From Planktosalinus sp963975935 (GTDB taxonomy: Bacteria; Bacteroidota; Bacteroidia; Flavobacteriales; Flavobacteriaceae): DNA of 64,000 bases. The stretch's first letter is position 1. Each line of letters starts with the position of its first letter. A program made the translations under genes and the position numbers. The notes beneath the pieces were generated by a model. That model was not told the origin of the DNA and searched no databases. It saw only the letters and a list, made by a program, of their open reading frames with translations. The stretch covers positions 50,913 through 114,912 of the forward strand of contig CAXBIQ010000010.1 in assembly GCA_963975935.1 (NCBI GenBank), read 5' to 3'. Below are positions 17,009 through 25,181 of the stretch, one piece after another.

Positions 17009-18343
17009 ATGAATAAAATAAAAACAAATACCGGAAACTTATTTTTAGTTACAGCTCTTGTTCTGTTTTTAGCCAGTATCATCTTCGGGTTTTTGAGCTC
17101 ATTAATTTATCGCTATCCGGAGTTTTTAAGAGACAGCATGGGTTTATCGGGATTGCGGCCTATGCACGTTACAGCGGCCATTTTTTGGATATTGCTTGCA
17201 GCAACCGGGGCCATTTACCGTTCGCTCGAAGAAATTACTAAACAAAACAACTACAAAATCTTAAAGTTGCTGCATTGGGCGATATGGATTATCGCTCTCA
17301 TCGGAATATATTATGCTTATTCCAAAGGCAATTTTGGTGGCCGGGAATACTGGGAATACCCTCCGGAATTTGCTATTTTAATTGGTCTTGCCTGGGGTTT
17401 GTTTTTAGTGATATTCATCCTCAAAGTTAGAGCCATCAAAAAGTGGCCGGTCTATATCTGGATGTGGGGCACGGGCATTATTTATTTCCTGTTTATTTTT
17501 ATCGAAAACTACCTCTGGGTCATCCCCTATTTCAGAGAGTCATTTATCAAGGATATGGTCATACAATGGAAAGCCACCGGAAGCATAGTGGGCGCCTACA
17601 ATATGCTGGTATATGGCACCGCTATTTATGTAATGGAAAGCATCAGCAAAGAAGCCAATACCGGATTCAACAAATGGGTTTTTATACTTTTTTTTCTCAG
17701 TTTTTTCAATATGCTCTTTAACTGGGGGCATCATTTGTATTTGGTACCCACCAACTCCGCCATCCATTATGTGGGCTATATCGTGAGTATGACTGAGTGG
17801 GTATTCTTCATCAAAATCATTTACACCTGGAGAAAGCAGGTCACCGAGGCAGAAACACACATTCATTATTTTCCCTACCGTTTTATACTGGCTTCTAATT
17901 TCTGGTTGTTCTTTAACCTTACGATGGGACTTTTTATGTCCATACCCATCATCAATCTCTATATGCACGGCACCCATTTCATCACAGCACACGCTATGGG
18001 AACGACCATCGGAATCAATACGATGATTTTGCTGGCTGCTGTATTTTACTTTTTATTACCAGAAAAGGAAAACCATCATTCCCGATGGTTAAAAGCCGGG
18101 TTTTGGGGAGCACAAATTTCGTTGTTGATCTTCCTGATTGCCTTGATGGGAATGGGTATTACAAAAAGTCTTTGGTTTTTTGAGGAACCCCAGGCACCTT
18201 TTGGGGAGATGATGGAGCGCTCCAGGGTTTGGATACTTTTGTTTATTTTTTCCGGAACTTTTCTAATGGTTTCGTTTTTAACAATCGGAATCAAACTACT
18301 TAGAAGTTTCTTTACAAAAACTGTATCTTTGAGCTTAAAGTAG
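17009..18343 (+). CDS. norB: Nitric oxide reductase catalytic subunit (cNOR)
   Basis: It reduces 2 NO to N2O. It is a 444-residue heme-copper superfamily protein with about 12 helices. Haem and Fe-B ligands are visible in RPMHVTAAIFW, NWGHHLYLVPT and MHGTHFITAHAMGTTIGIN. The FGGREYWEYPP loop carries glutamates conserved in cytochrome c-dependent NorB. The length and the presence of norC exclude the longer quinol-fused qNor. It starts 44 bases after norC. Confidence 0.95.
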   Translation: MNKIKTNTGNLFLVTALVLFLASIIFGFLSSLIYRYPEFLRDSMGLSGLRPMHVTAAIFWILLAATGAIYRSLEEITKQNNYKILKLLHWAIWIIALIGIYYAYSKGNFGGREYWEYPPEFAILIGLAWGLFLVIFILKVRAIKKWPVYIWMWGTGIIYFLFIFIENYLWVIPYFRESFIKDMVIQWKATGSIVGAYNMLVYGTAIYVMESISKEANTGFNKWVFILFFLSFFNMLFNWGHHLYLVPTNSAIHYVGYIVSMTEWVFFIKIIYTWRKQVTEAETHIHYFPYRFILASNFWLFFNLTMGLFMSIPIINLYMHGTHFITAHAMGTTIGINTMILLAAVFYFLLPEKENHHSRWLKAGFWGAQISLLIFLIALMGMGITKSLWFFEEPQAPFGEMMERSRVWILLFIFSGTFLMVSFLTIGIKLLRSFFTKTVSLSLK

Positions 18344-18347
18344 CATT

Positions 18348-18806
18348 ATGCATCAACCCATCAAAAGACATCCCGCCCTGCAACCCTGGAGCCGAGACCA
18401 CCATCAAGGACTCCTCCTCAGCTGGAAAATAAAGAAAGGATTTTCATTGGGGATCGCTCCGGAGCGCATCAAAAAATACACCAACTGGTTTTGGGAAAAC
18501 CACCTCATTCCACATTTTGAAACTGAAGAACACTATCTGTTCCCCATTCTGGGGAATGACAACCGTCTGGTGCAACAAGCCATTGATGAACACCGGCAAC
18601 TCAAAGCCTTTTTTGAAAAAGAAGATGCTGTTTCTGAAACCCTTTCAAAAATTGAACGCCTGCTCAACGACCACATCCGTTTTGAAGAACGGGTGCTGTT
18701 TCAGGCCATACAGGAAATAGCAAACCCGGAGGAAATCAAACTTCTGGAAACCGTTCACGGGGAACCTGAAGCTTGTGAAACCTGGGAGGACGAATTCTGG
18801 AAATAA
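18348..18806 (+). CDS. Hemerythrin-like di-iron protein
   Basis: A 152-residue four-helix protein of the HHE cation-binding family. Iron-binding histidines and acids are seen in WSRDHHQGLLL, NHLIPHFETEEHYLFP, DEHRQLKAF and LLNDHIRFEERVLF. Such proteins bind O2, NO or iron. It begins 4 bases after norB, suggesting NO or iron handling linked to NO reduction. There is no signal peptide, so it is cytoplasmic. Confidence 0.88.
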   Translation: MHQPIKRHPALQPWSRDHHQGLLLSWKIKKGFSLGIAPERIKKYTNWFWENHLIPHFETEEHYLFPILGNDNRLVQQAIDEHRQLKAFFEKEDAVSETLSKIERLLNDHIRFEERVLFQAIQEIANPEEIKLLETVHGEPEACETWEDEFWK

Positions 18807-18807
18807 G

Positions 18808-20034
18808 ATGAAGCTCAAGCTTAAATCACATATAAGCGCTGCCCTTTTTTATTTTTTTCTGGCTGCCTTACTGGGCGCTACACTGCGGTTCTTTGCAGTA
18901 GCTGACATACCGGCTACATACCGCTATTTGGTGCATACACATTCTCACATCGCCCTTCTGGGATGGGTATATATCGGTTTGACTACCGTGTTTTACAAAT
19001 TATTTCTGGAAACGGCTCAGGTAGTTGTTGCTTATCGCCGCATTTTTTGGTTTACACAAATCACCCTGTTGGGTATGTTGTTGAGTTTTCCTTTTCAGGG
19101 ATATGGGTTGTTTTCCATCATTTTTTCTACACTCTTTTTAATTGCTTCCTATCTGTTTGCGTGGCTGTTTTTAAAGAAAACACCTCACGAATTCCGTTCC
19201 CGTTTGTCATTCAAACTGGCACGGTGGGCTGTGCTCTATATGGTGCTTTCTAGTATTGGTCCATGGGCATTAGGAGCCATAATGAATACTCTGGGAAGTA
19301 CCTCGGTGTGGTATAAAATCTCCATCTATTTCTATTTGCATTTTCAATACAACGGCTGGTTTATACTGGCATTACTGGCAGTCTTGTTTTATTTTTTGGA
19401 ACACTCAGGCATCGCAATGCAAACAACCGCACACCAACAATTTCTCAGGTTATTGAACAGCAGTGTACTGCTCACCTTTTTTCTGTCCACCTTATTTACA
19501 GAACCGCACTGGTCCTTGTATGTGTTGGGCGGACTTGGAGCAATCCTGCAAACCATAGTATTTATTTGGTTATTCTTATGGCTCTATCCACGTTGGAATA
19601 CATTTTCAAATGGTCTCCTGCCCGGTGTTGGGGGGCTGCTGATTTGGGCCGGTATTTTGCTGGCTGTAAAATCAGATATGCAACTGTTGTCGGCTCTACC
19701 CTATTTTGCGATGCTGGCATACCACACACCCTACTTTGTTATTGGATATCTGCATCTCGTGTTTCTGGGAGTGGTGAGCATTGCCCTGTTTGCTTTTTTA
19801 CGACAAACAGGCTTGCTTCAGCTTTCGCGAAAAGCGATGCTGCTGTACCTCACTGTGTTTGTAGTTACCGAACTGATTATTTTCTACAAAGGCCTGGTTT
19901 CCTGGTTGGATTTTGTGTGGTTTTCCTGGTATTATGAATTGCTTGCTTTCATTAGTTTTCTTTTTGTTTTTGCTATTGGCCTGATATTTCTCAAGACAAT
20001 TGGAAATTCCAAACCAAAGAAAACGAAGTCGTAG
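18808..20034 (+). CDS. Heme-copper-oxidase-subunit-I-like membrane protein of the nor operon
   Basis: A 408-residue protein with about 12 hydrophobic helices. Helix two begins with H43-T-H45-S-H47-IALLGWVYIG, very like the haem-ligand helix of CcoN/NorB proteins, and a second cluster YHTPYFVIGYLHLVFLG resembles their later His helices. It is too short and divergent for a full oxidase. The role could be NO sensing, haem or copper handling, or assembly of NorCB; I cannot decide. The ATG at 18808 is preferred because an earlier in-frame ATG lies inside the hemerythrin gene. It is the last gene of the nad-nor run. Confidence 0.6.
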   Translation: MKLKLKSHISAALFYFFLAALLGATLRFFAVADIPATYRYLVHTHSHIALLGWVYIGLTTVFYKLFLETAQVVVAYRRIFWFTQITLLGMLLSFPFQGYGLFSIIFSTLFLIASYLFAWLFLKKTPHEFRSRLSFKLARWAVLYMVLSSIGPWALGAIMNTLGSTSVWYKISIYFYLHFQYNGWFILALLAVLFYFLEHSGIAMQTTAHQQFLRLLNSSVLLTFFLSTLFTEPHWSLYVLGGLGAILQTIVFIWLFLWLYPRWNTFSNGLLPGVGGLLIWAGILLAVKSDMQLLSALPYFAMLAYHTPYFVIGYLHLVFLGVVSIALFAFLRQTGLLQLSRKAMLLYLTVFVVTELIIFYKGLVSWLDFVWFSWYYELLAFISFLFVFAIGLIFLKTIGNSKPKKTKS

Positions 20035-20048
20035 GTCAATCCTTTTAT

Positions 20049-21557
20049 TTATTCAGATTTTAAAATTTTGAGACGTTGCCGGTTTTCGCCGAAAGGCAAT
20101 TCAACAACAAGAAAATAGAGTCCTGATTTAATTCCGTTCAGGGAAATTGTAGCTGCTTCCTTTGAATCTATCTCTTTTTCCATAATTGAAACTCCCCGTG
20201 AATCGTAGAGTGTTGCTATTGCCGGAAATGACGATATGCCCGTCACCATAAACTTTTCTTTAACGGGATTTGGCAAGACTTGAATTGCTGGTATAGCTAC
20301 GTCCTCAGTCGCCAACGGGGTATTGAAATAATCACATAGTACACTAAATACAGCTTCTTCCAGAGTGTAATAAGAACTTAAATTCCCAAATTCATACCCC
20401 AAAAAACTGCCATTGGTTAAAAAGGAAAACGCTACCTCACCCCCTTCAGAAAAATAGGCATCGCTTATCAAGCCATAGGCTTCACCGGGATGCCCTATAA
20501 AACCACCCCATCCGCTATCCAGACAAATTTGATCGTTTTCAGATAAATTCGCATGGTGTACTCCCAGGCCCCAGCGGTTAAAGAGGTCAAAATAGTTATC
20601 ACCATTGCTGCCATTGTAATCCCATTGAATGGATTTCATTTCCTGAAGGGTTTGCTCAGAAATGATTCCGGGATGTGTTGTTCCATCCGATTTTAAATAC
20701 TGTAAAATTATTCCTAGTTCACCGGCAGAAGCTCTGAGCCCCCCTTGAGGTGAAAAAAACAACCCATTGGTACCCAAAACCAGCGAAGGAAGATTAGAGG
20801 GCGGGGACGGCATTACACCCTGATAATTATCAAACTGTGGGTTCCATCCTCCCTGGTTGCGGTACAATACAGCGACATCATCAATATCATTGATATCCTG
20901 AATGTTATAACTTCCCGCGATGTCAAGCGGTATGAGTATTTCATTGCGCATATAGTCGTCAAAACGTTCATTGCTTACAGCTTCAATCAACGTGGCAATC
21001 ACGCCATAATTTAAATTGCTGTAAGCAAAATAGGTTCCGGGAGTCTCTGTACGGTACATATTTGTCGTATAATAAGCACCTCCCGGAATAAGCAAGGCTT
21101 CAAGACTTGGGATGGGGTTTTGTGAAAAAGTGGCATTTAAAAAACCGTTATAACCTGACCCGTCCTGTAAACTTGATGTGTGAGACAGCAACATTCTGAA
21201 CGTGATTTCAGTACCCGGAAACATGGGGTTTGTAATTGAAAAATCCAGATGGTTGTTAATGGGTTCGTCCAGATCAAAAAAACCTTGGTCATAAAGTTTT
21301 AGGAGTCCTAAAGCTGTAACCGCTTTGGAGATGGAAGCAATACGGTATTTAGTATTCTCATTTACATCCAGGTTTCTGTCAAGATCTTTTAGGCCAAAGT
21401 GATGTTGGCTTGTCTCTCCGTTGTTATCAACCCAAACAGACATGCCCATCAATTGAAAGTCATTAAAAACCTGTTCAAGTTCCTGCTGAAGGTTTTGAGA
21501 ATAGCAATGAATGTTTATCAGTATGAATGCTGCAATCAAAAACCGGGAGAACTTCAT
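20049..21557 (-). CDS. Secreted serine hydrolase (beta-lactamase family) with T9SS tail
   Basis: It has a signal peptide (about 1-21, ending in CYSQ), then a class C beta-lactamase/esterase-type domain with the S-I-S-K nucleophile motif near residue 80 and the Y-S-N (YFAYSNLNYG) motif. The last 80 residues form a type IX secretion sorting domain (LPNPVKEKF... GLYFLVV... LKILKSE). It is probably a surface or secreted peptidase or esterase with unknown substrate. The ATG at 21557 is preferred over an upstream TTG because it starts a clean signal peptide. It converges on the nor operon. Confidence 0.85.
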   Translation of the reverse strand: MKFSRFLIAAFILINIHCYSQNLQQELEQVFNDFQLMGMSVWVDNNGETSQHHFGLKDLDRNLDVNENTKYRIASISKAVTALGLLKLYDQGFFDLDEPINNHLDFSITNPMFPGTEITFRMLLSHTSSLQDGSGYNGFLNATFSQNPIPSLEALLIPGGAYYTTNMYRTETPGTYFAYSNLNYGVIATLIEAVSNERFDDYMRNEILIPLDIAGSYNIQDINDIDDVAVLYRNQGGWNPQFDNYQGVMPSPPSNLPSLVLGTNGLFFSPQGGLRASAGELGIILQYLKSDGTTHPGIISEQTLQEMKSIQWDYNGSNGDNYFDLFNRWGLGVHHANLSENDQICLDSGWGGFIGHPGEAYGLISDAYFSEGGEVAFSFLTNGSFLGYEFGNLSSYYTLEEAVFSVLCDYFNTPLATEDVAIPAIQVLPNPVKEKFMVTGISSFPAIATLYDSRGVSIMEKEIDSKEAATISLNGIKSGLYFLVVELPFGENRQRLKILKSE

Positions 21558-21635
21558 AATTAAAATGTATTTATTCAATTAAGTTTTAAAAATAAGCAAT
21601 TAATAATTACTTTTAAACTCATAAAACAGATTCTG

Positions 21636-22043
21636 ATGAAATGTATCATTATTACAAGTCTTTTCTTTATTTTTTTATTCCCTGTAGAAAATAAACCGCT
21701 CATCCCTGACGCTATTTCCTCTGAAACCGTCATCAATGTCAAATTAAACAATGGAGAAAAGTGGCAGGCAGATGAAGCTACCACAGAGCATATAAAAAAT
21801 TTGCAGGCACTTTGTAAACAACAGCTTTCGGAAAAGACCATTGATGACGAATTGCTGCGGGAAGAACTAACCCGTGAAGTGGACCTGCTGAACCGCAATA
21901 CCCAAATGACCGGTGATGCCCGTGCACAACTGCACAATTACCAATTGGGCATCCGCAATCGCATCAATACCATTTCACAAGACCGGGAATCAGTTCAGTG
22001 GCTCACAGACTATCTGCAGCGGTATTTTGACTATTTTGAATAA
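21636..22043 (+). CDS. Small exported protein, paralogue of the 35331-35783 product
   Basis: A 135-residue protein with an N-terminal signal peptide or anchor (1-19). The mature part shares a distinctive pattern with the product at 35331-35783: L-N-x-G-x-K-W-Q-A near the start, T-T-E about four residues on, a central acidic helix, Q-L-H-N followed by a helix, and a C-terminal Y-F-x-Y-F-E ending both proteins. No metal or catalytic motif stands out apart from that His. The function is unknown. It lies 11 bases before upp. Confidence 0.65.
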   Translation: MKCIIITSLFFIFLFPVENKPLIPDAISSETVINVKLNNGEKWQADEATTEHIKNLQALCKQQLSEKTIDDELLREELTREVDLLNRNTQMTGDARAQLHNYQLGIRNRINTISQDRESVQWLTDYLQRYFDYFE

Positions 22044-22054
22044 ACCCAAAAGCC

Positions 22055-22711
22055 ATGCACATCCACAATCTTCAAAAACAAAATTCCGTTATTAATAAAT
22101 ACATCGCCGAACTCCGGGACATCAACATTCAGAAAGATTCAATGCGATTCCGGAGGAACATTGAGCGCATAGGTGAACTTCTCGGTTACGAACTCAGTAA
22201 AACATTAACCTACACTCCTGAAGAAATCAGAACTCCCTTGGGTGTCTCTAAAACCAGACTGTCTAAAGACCAACTTGTAATCTGTTCGGTATTAAGGGCG
22301 GGATTGCCGCTACATCATGGATTACAGAATTGTTTTGACGAGGCTGAAAATTCTTTTATCTCGGCTTACAGACACCACACCTCTGAAACCGAATTTGAAA
22401 TCAAGGTGGAATACCTTGCGGCTCCTTCCCTGCATGGAAAAACCTTAATTCTCGCCGATCCCATGCTTGCTTCGGGTCGTACTTTTGTCAACGTACTGGA
22501 AGCCATCAAGCATTTGGGGACTCCCAAAAAAGTTCATCTTGTTTCTGTAATCGGAGCACAACCGGGTATTGATTTTCTAAATCGTGAATTACCCACCGAT
22601 TACACTTTATGGATTGCTTCGGTGGATCCCGAACTCAATGAACAGGGTTATATCGTCCCGGGACTGGGGGATGCAGGCGATCTCAGTTTTGGTAGTAAAT
22701 TACAGCATTAA
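22055..22711 (+). CDS. upp: Uracil phosphoribosyltransferase
   Basis: It converts uracil and PRPP to UMP in pyrimidine salvage. The 218-residue protein has the PRPP loop DPMLASGRT near residue 140, the ICSVLRAGLPL pyrophosphate-loop segment and the uracil-binding end YIVPGLGDAGDLSFG. It follows the small exported protein closely but the two seem functionally unrelated. Confidence 0.94.
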   Translation: MHIHNLQKQNSVINKYIAELRDINIQKDSMRFRRNIERIGELLGYELSKTLTYTPEEIRTPLGVSKTRLSKDQLVICSVLRAGLPLHHGLQNCFDEAENSFISAYRHHTSETEFEIKVEYLAAPSLHGKTLILADPMLASGRTFVNVLEAIKHLGTPKKVHLVSVIGAQPGIDFLNRELPTDYTLWIASVDPELNEQGYIVPGLGDAGDLSFGSKLQH

Positions 22712-22800
22712 GTTCAGTGGTCAGTAGAGGTTTCAGTTTATAAAAAAAAGAGCGTTCTGGCCAAATATAAAAGCCCAAAGCTAGCCTCTTAATACTTTGT

Positions 22801-22835
22801 ACTCAATACTCAATACTCAATACTCAATACTCAAT
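22801..22835. repeat. Tandem repeat, ACTCAAT x5
   Basis: Five perfect head-to-tail copies of ACTCAAT lie between the convergent upp and ABC-ATPase genes; the last copy contains the ATPase stop codon (minus strand, 22831-22833). The flanking 22780-22800 holds a decayed related word (AATACTTTGT). Confidence 0.9.
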
Positions 22836-23547
22836 TCTCTTCATTAACCATTTCCCCGCTAAAAAAGGCTTCCAGTTCTTTCATGGTTTCAGTATTGGTC
22901 TTGAGGTCTTTGACTACCAGGCCGTTTTCGAGGGCTACAATTCGGTTAGAAACTTCTACAGTGTGCTGCAGATCATGGCTTGACACGAGTATGGTAACAT
23001 CCGGATTGTTGGCAAGTTCTTTCAGGATTTTCTTAAGGCGTATCTGGGTTGTGGGATCCAGATTTGCAAAGGGTTCGTCGAGGATAATCACTTCCGGATT
23101 ACCGATAAGAGCTGCCACAATCCCTACTTTTTTTGAGTTCCCTTTTGAAAGGTCTCTGATGTACTTCTTTTTGTTTAAAACTTCGTTATTGAAAAAATCT
23201 GTAAAGGGAGCCAGAAAAGCATCGACATCGGCTTTGTTCCAGCCGCGCAGGTCTCCTATAAAGTAGAAATATTCTTCCGGAGTGAGATACCCTATTAGAA
23301 AAGATTCATCGATAAACGAAGAGGTAAACGGCTTCCAGTCTTCACTGCTGCTTATCTCCACACCATTACTGGTAATGGTACCCGACGTGGGCTGTATCAA
23401 ATCCAGTAACAAACTGAAAAACGTAGTTTTTCCCGCTCCGTTGTTACCTACCAGACCAAAACTTTGTCCCCTGGGGATATCCAACTGAGGAATACTCAGA
23501 ACGGTAGTTGCGCCGTATGCTTTTGTAAGGTTTTCTACTTGTATCAT
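22831..23547 (-). CDS. ABC transporter ATPase
   Basis: A 238-residue ATPase with Walker A GNNGAGKTT, signature LSKGNSKKV (divergent from LSGGQ), Walker B VIILDEPFANLD and the switch His in SSHDL. It pairs with the DUF5687-like permease encoded 42 bases upstream (23590-25059), a common Bacteroidota exporter pair of unknown cargo. The gene ends inside a 7-base tandem repeat. Confidence 0.9.
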   Translation of the reverse strand: MIQVENLTKAYGATTVLSIPQLDIPRGQSFGLVGNNGAGKTTFFSLLLDLIQPTSGTITSNGVEISSSEDWKPFTSSFIDESFLIGYLTPEEYFYFIGDLRGWNKADVDAFLAPFTDFFNNEVLNKKKYIRDLSKGNSKKVGIVAALIGNPEVIILDEPFANLDPTTQIRLKKILKELANNPDVTILVSSHDLQHTVEVSNRIVALENGLVVKDLKTNTETMKELEAFFSGEMVNEEN

Positions 23548-23589
23548 AGCTTCTTTATTATCTTCAGTTTTGATTATGATTTATAAGGC

Positions 23590-25059
23590 TTAGTTTTTTT
23601 GTTTATAGGCTGCCAAGGTTTTATACTTTTCAGTTTTATAAATATTTTCAATAATGGTAAATACTTTGTTTTTCAAGGCATAACCCAGCACCCCGGCCAG
23701 GGCTACAATAAGATACCCGGTGTTGGGACTGTGTGCATAATGCCCAATGGCATACAGCAGCATCGGTAAAAGAAGTTTTGGTACCGCCAGTAAGATGCTT
23801 TTGATATTAAAAGCCTGTTTATCGCCAAAAACATTTTTGTTTTTTGACAAGTCAATGGGTGTTTTTACATAAGCCCCCGCCCAAAGAACAATATGCGCAT
23901 TGACACCAATGTTATAAATAGCTCCTACCAAAATGGCCAGATAGATTTCCCATCCAAAATAGAGGTAAAATGAACTTAGTATTGTGGTACAAACCGTAGC
24001 GATGACCATCAACCACCATTTTGAATTCAGGTATTCGCGGTATTTAATATTCTGGCTCATCATCAAAGGATAATAAGCACTGTCCCAACTGGGAACAAAC
24101 TGCCCGAAGGTAAAGAGGAATCCTCCGGTAACAAAAAGTCCTGCAAAAATGCGCCATACAGGACCTTCATAAGCTTCAATCCCCCCGGAGAAAAACAAGA
24201 GTCCATAAAATATAAAAAGTACACTCATCACGATGGTAGTGCGCGAGCGCTTGTTTCGCTTAATTAATTTAATATCGTTTTTCAAAAAAGTGCCCAGGGT
24301 TCCAAACTGATTCAACCAGGTAAGGTTTTCAGTACGGGCATCTTTTTGTTTAATGGAGAGACCTGCATCGAGATACAGGTTTCGCTTGTAATAGCTAAAG
24401 GTTAAGACTCCAATTACAATCAAAAATAATAATGGTATCAATACCGTTAAAGGTGTAGCATACAAGCCGTTAAAAAACGGTGCTGTATACAATGTAATAT
24501 CGATTATGTTAAAGTAATGCATGCCGGCAACTGAAACAATTACTGCCCCCAGGATAAATAGCAACCAGTCTTTATTGGCACTGAGTATATTCAGAAAATT
24601 ATTGATAAAAATGAATGTAAAAATTCCTGCAAACCAACCCAGCACACCGATTGGACTGAAACCTTCACGCAACAATACGATGGAAAAAGGTAACAAAAAG
24701 AATAGATGCACCCAGTTGAAATAAGACAGCATCGTCTTACCCAAGGTATAGCTTACAACTTTGCTTCTTAAAATGGGCAAAGCAAGCAATGGGCGTATGT
24801 TAAGCACCGGTATTTTCTGAAGAAAAAACCTGACCACCAGGTCCATAAGGATATAGTAGAGAAGGTATCTGTTGACCGTGGCAAAAGGATCCATTTCCAG
24901 CTTTTCAAGGATATAATAGAGACCCACACCCAGCAAGGAAAAAATTCCAATGAAATACAAGGCCCCCAGTACCATTAAAATCTTTAAAAACAAGTTGGCT
25001 TTAAAGGAAGCCGAACGTATAAAAGATTTCCATTCCAGGCTGATAAAGTGTTTGATCAT
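23590..25059 (-). CDS. ABC exporter permease, DUF5687-like
   Basis: A 489-residue membrane protein with about ten to twelve helices and a central cytoplasmic stretch (about 250-290, rich in Lys/Arg). Length and layout fit the DUF5687 family of Bacteroidota ABC permeases, which pair with a separate ATPase as here. Cargo is unknown. The start at 25059 (MIKHFISLEWKSF) is chosen over one 14 codons upstream because families of this type begin with a short amphipathic helix of this sort. Confidence 0.75.
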   Translation of the reverse strand: MIKHFISLEWKSFIRSASFKANLFLKILMVLGALYFIGIFSLLGVGLYYILEKLEMDPFATVNRYLLYYILMDLVVRFFLQKIPVLNIRPLLALPILRSKVVSYTLGKTMLSYFNWVHLFFLLPFSIVLLREGFSPIGVLGWFAGIFTFIFINNFLNILSANKDWLLFILGAVIVSVAGMHYFNIIDITLYTAPFFNGLYATPLTVLIPLLFLIVIGVLTFSYYKRNLYLDAGLSIKQKDARTENLTWLNQFGTLGTFLKNDIKLIKRNKRSRTTIVMSVLFIFYGLLFFSGGIEAYEGPVWRIFAGLFVTGGFLFTFGQFVPSWDSAYYPLMMSQNIKYREYLNSKWWLMVIATVCTTILSSFYLYFGWEIYLAILVGAIYNIGVNAHIVLWAGAYVKTPIDLSKNKNVFGDKQAFNIKSILLAVPKLLLPMLLYAIGHYAHSPNTGYLIVALAGVLGYALKNKVFTIIENIYKTEKYKTLAAYKQKN

Positions 25060-25181
25060 AGTTCGGGTTTTAACTATACATTGGTTGATAAACACTAACA
25101 AATGTTACAAAAGGGAGTCAAATTTGTAAAAAAATTCAAGAAAACACTGCAATTCCCTTCAATTTACACCACCACATTCAT

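Noticed and set aside
17009..18343. Quinol-type NO reductase
   Set aside because: The protein lacks the long N-terminal extension and is paired with a separate norC.
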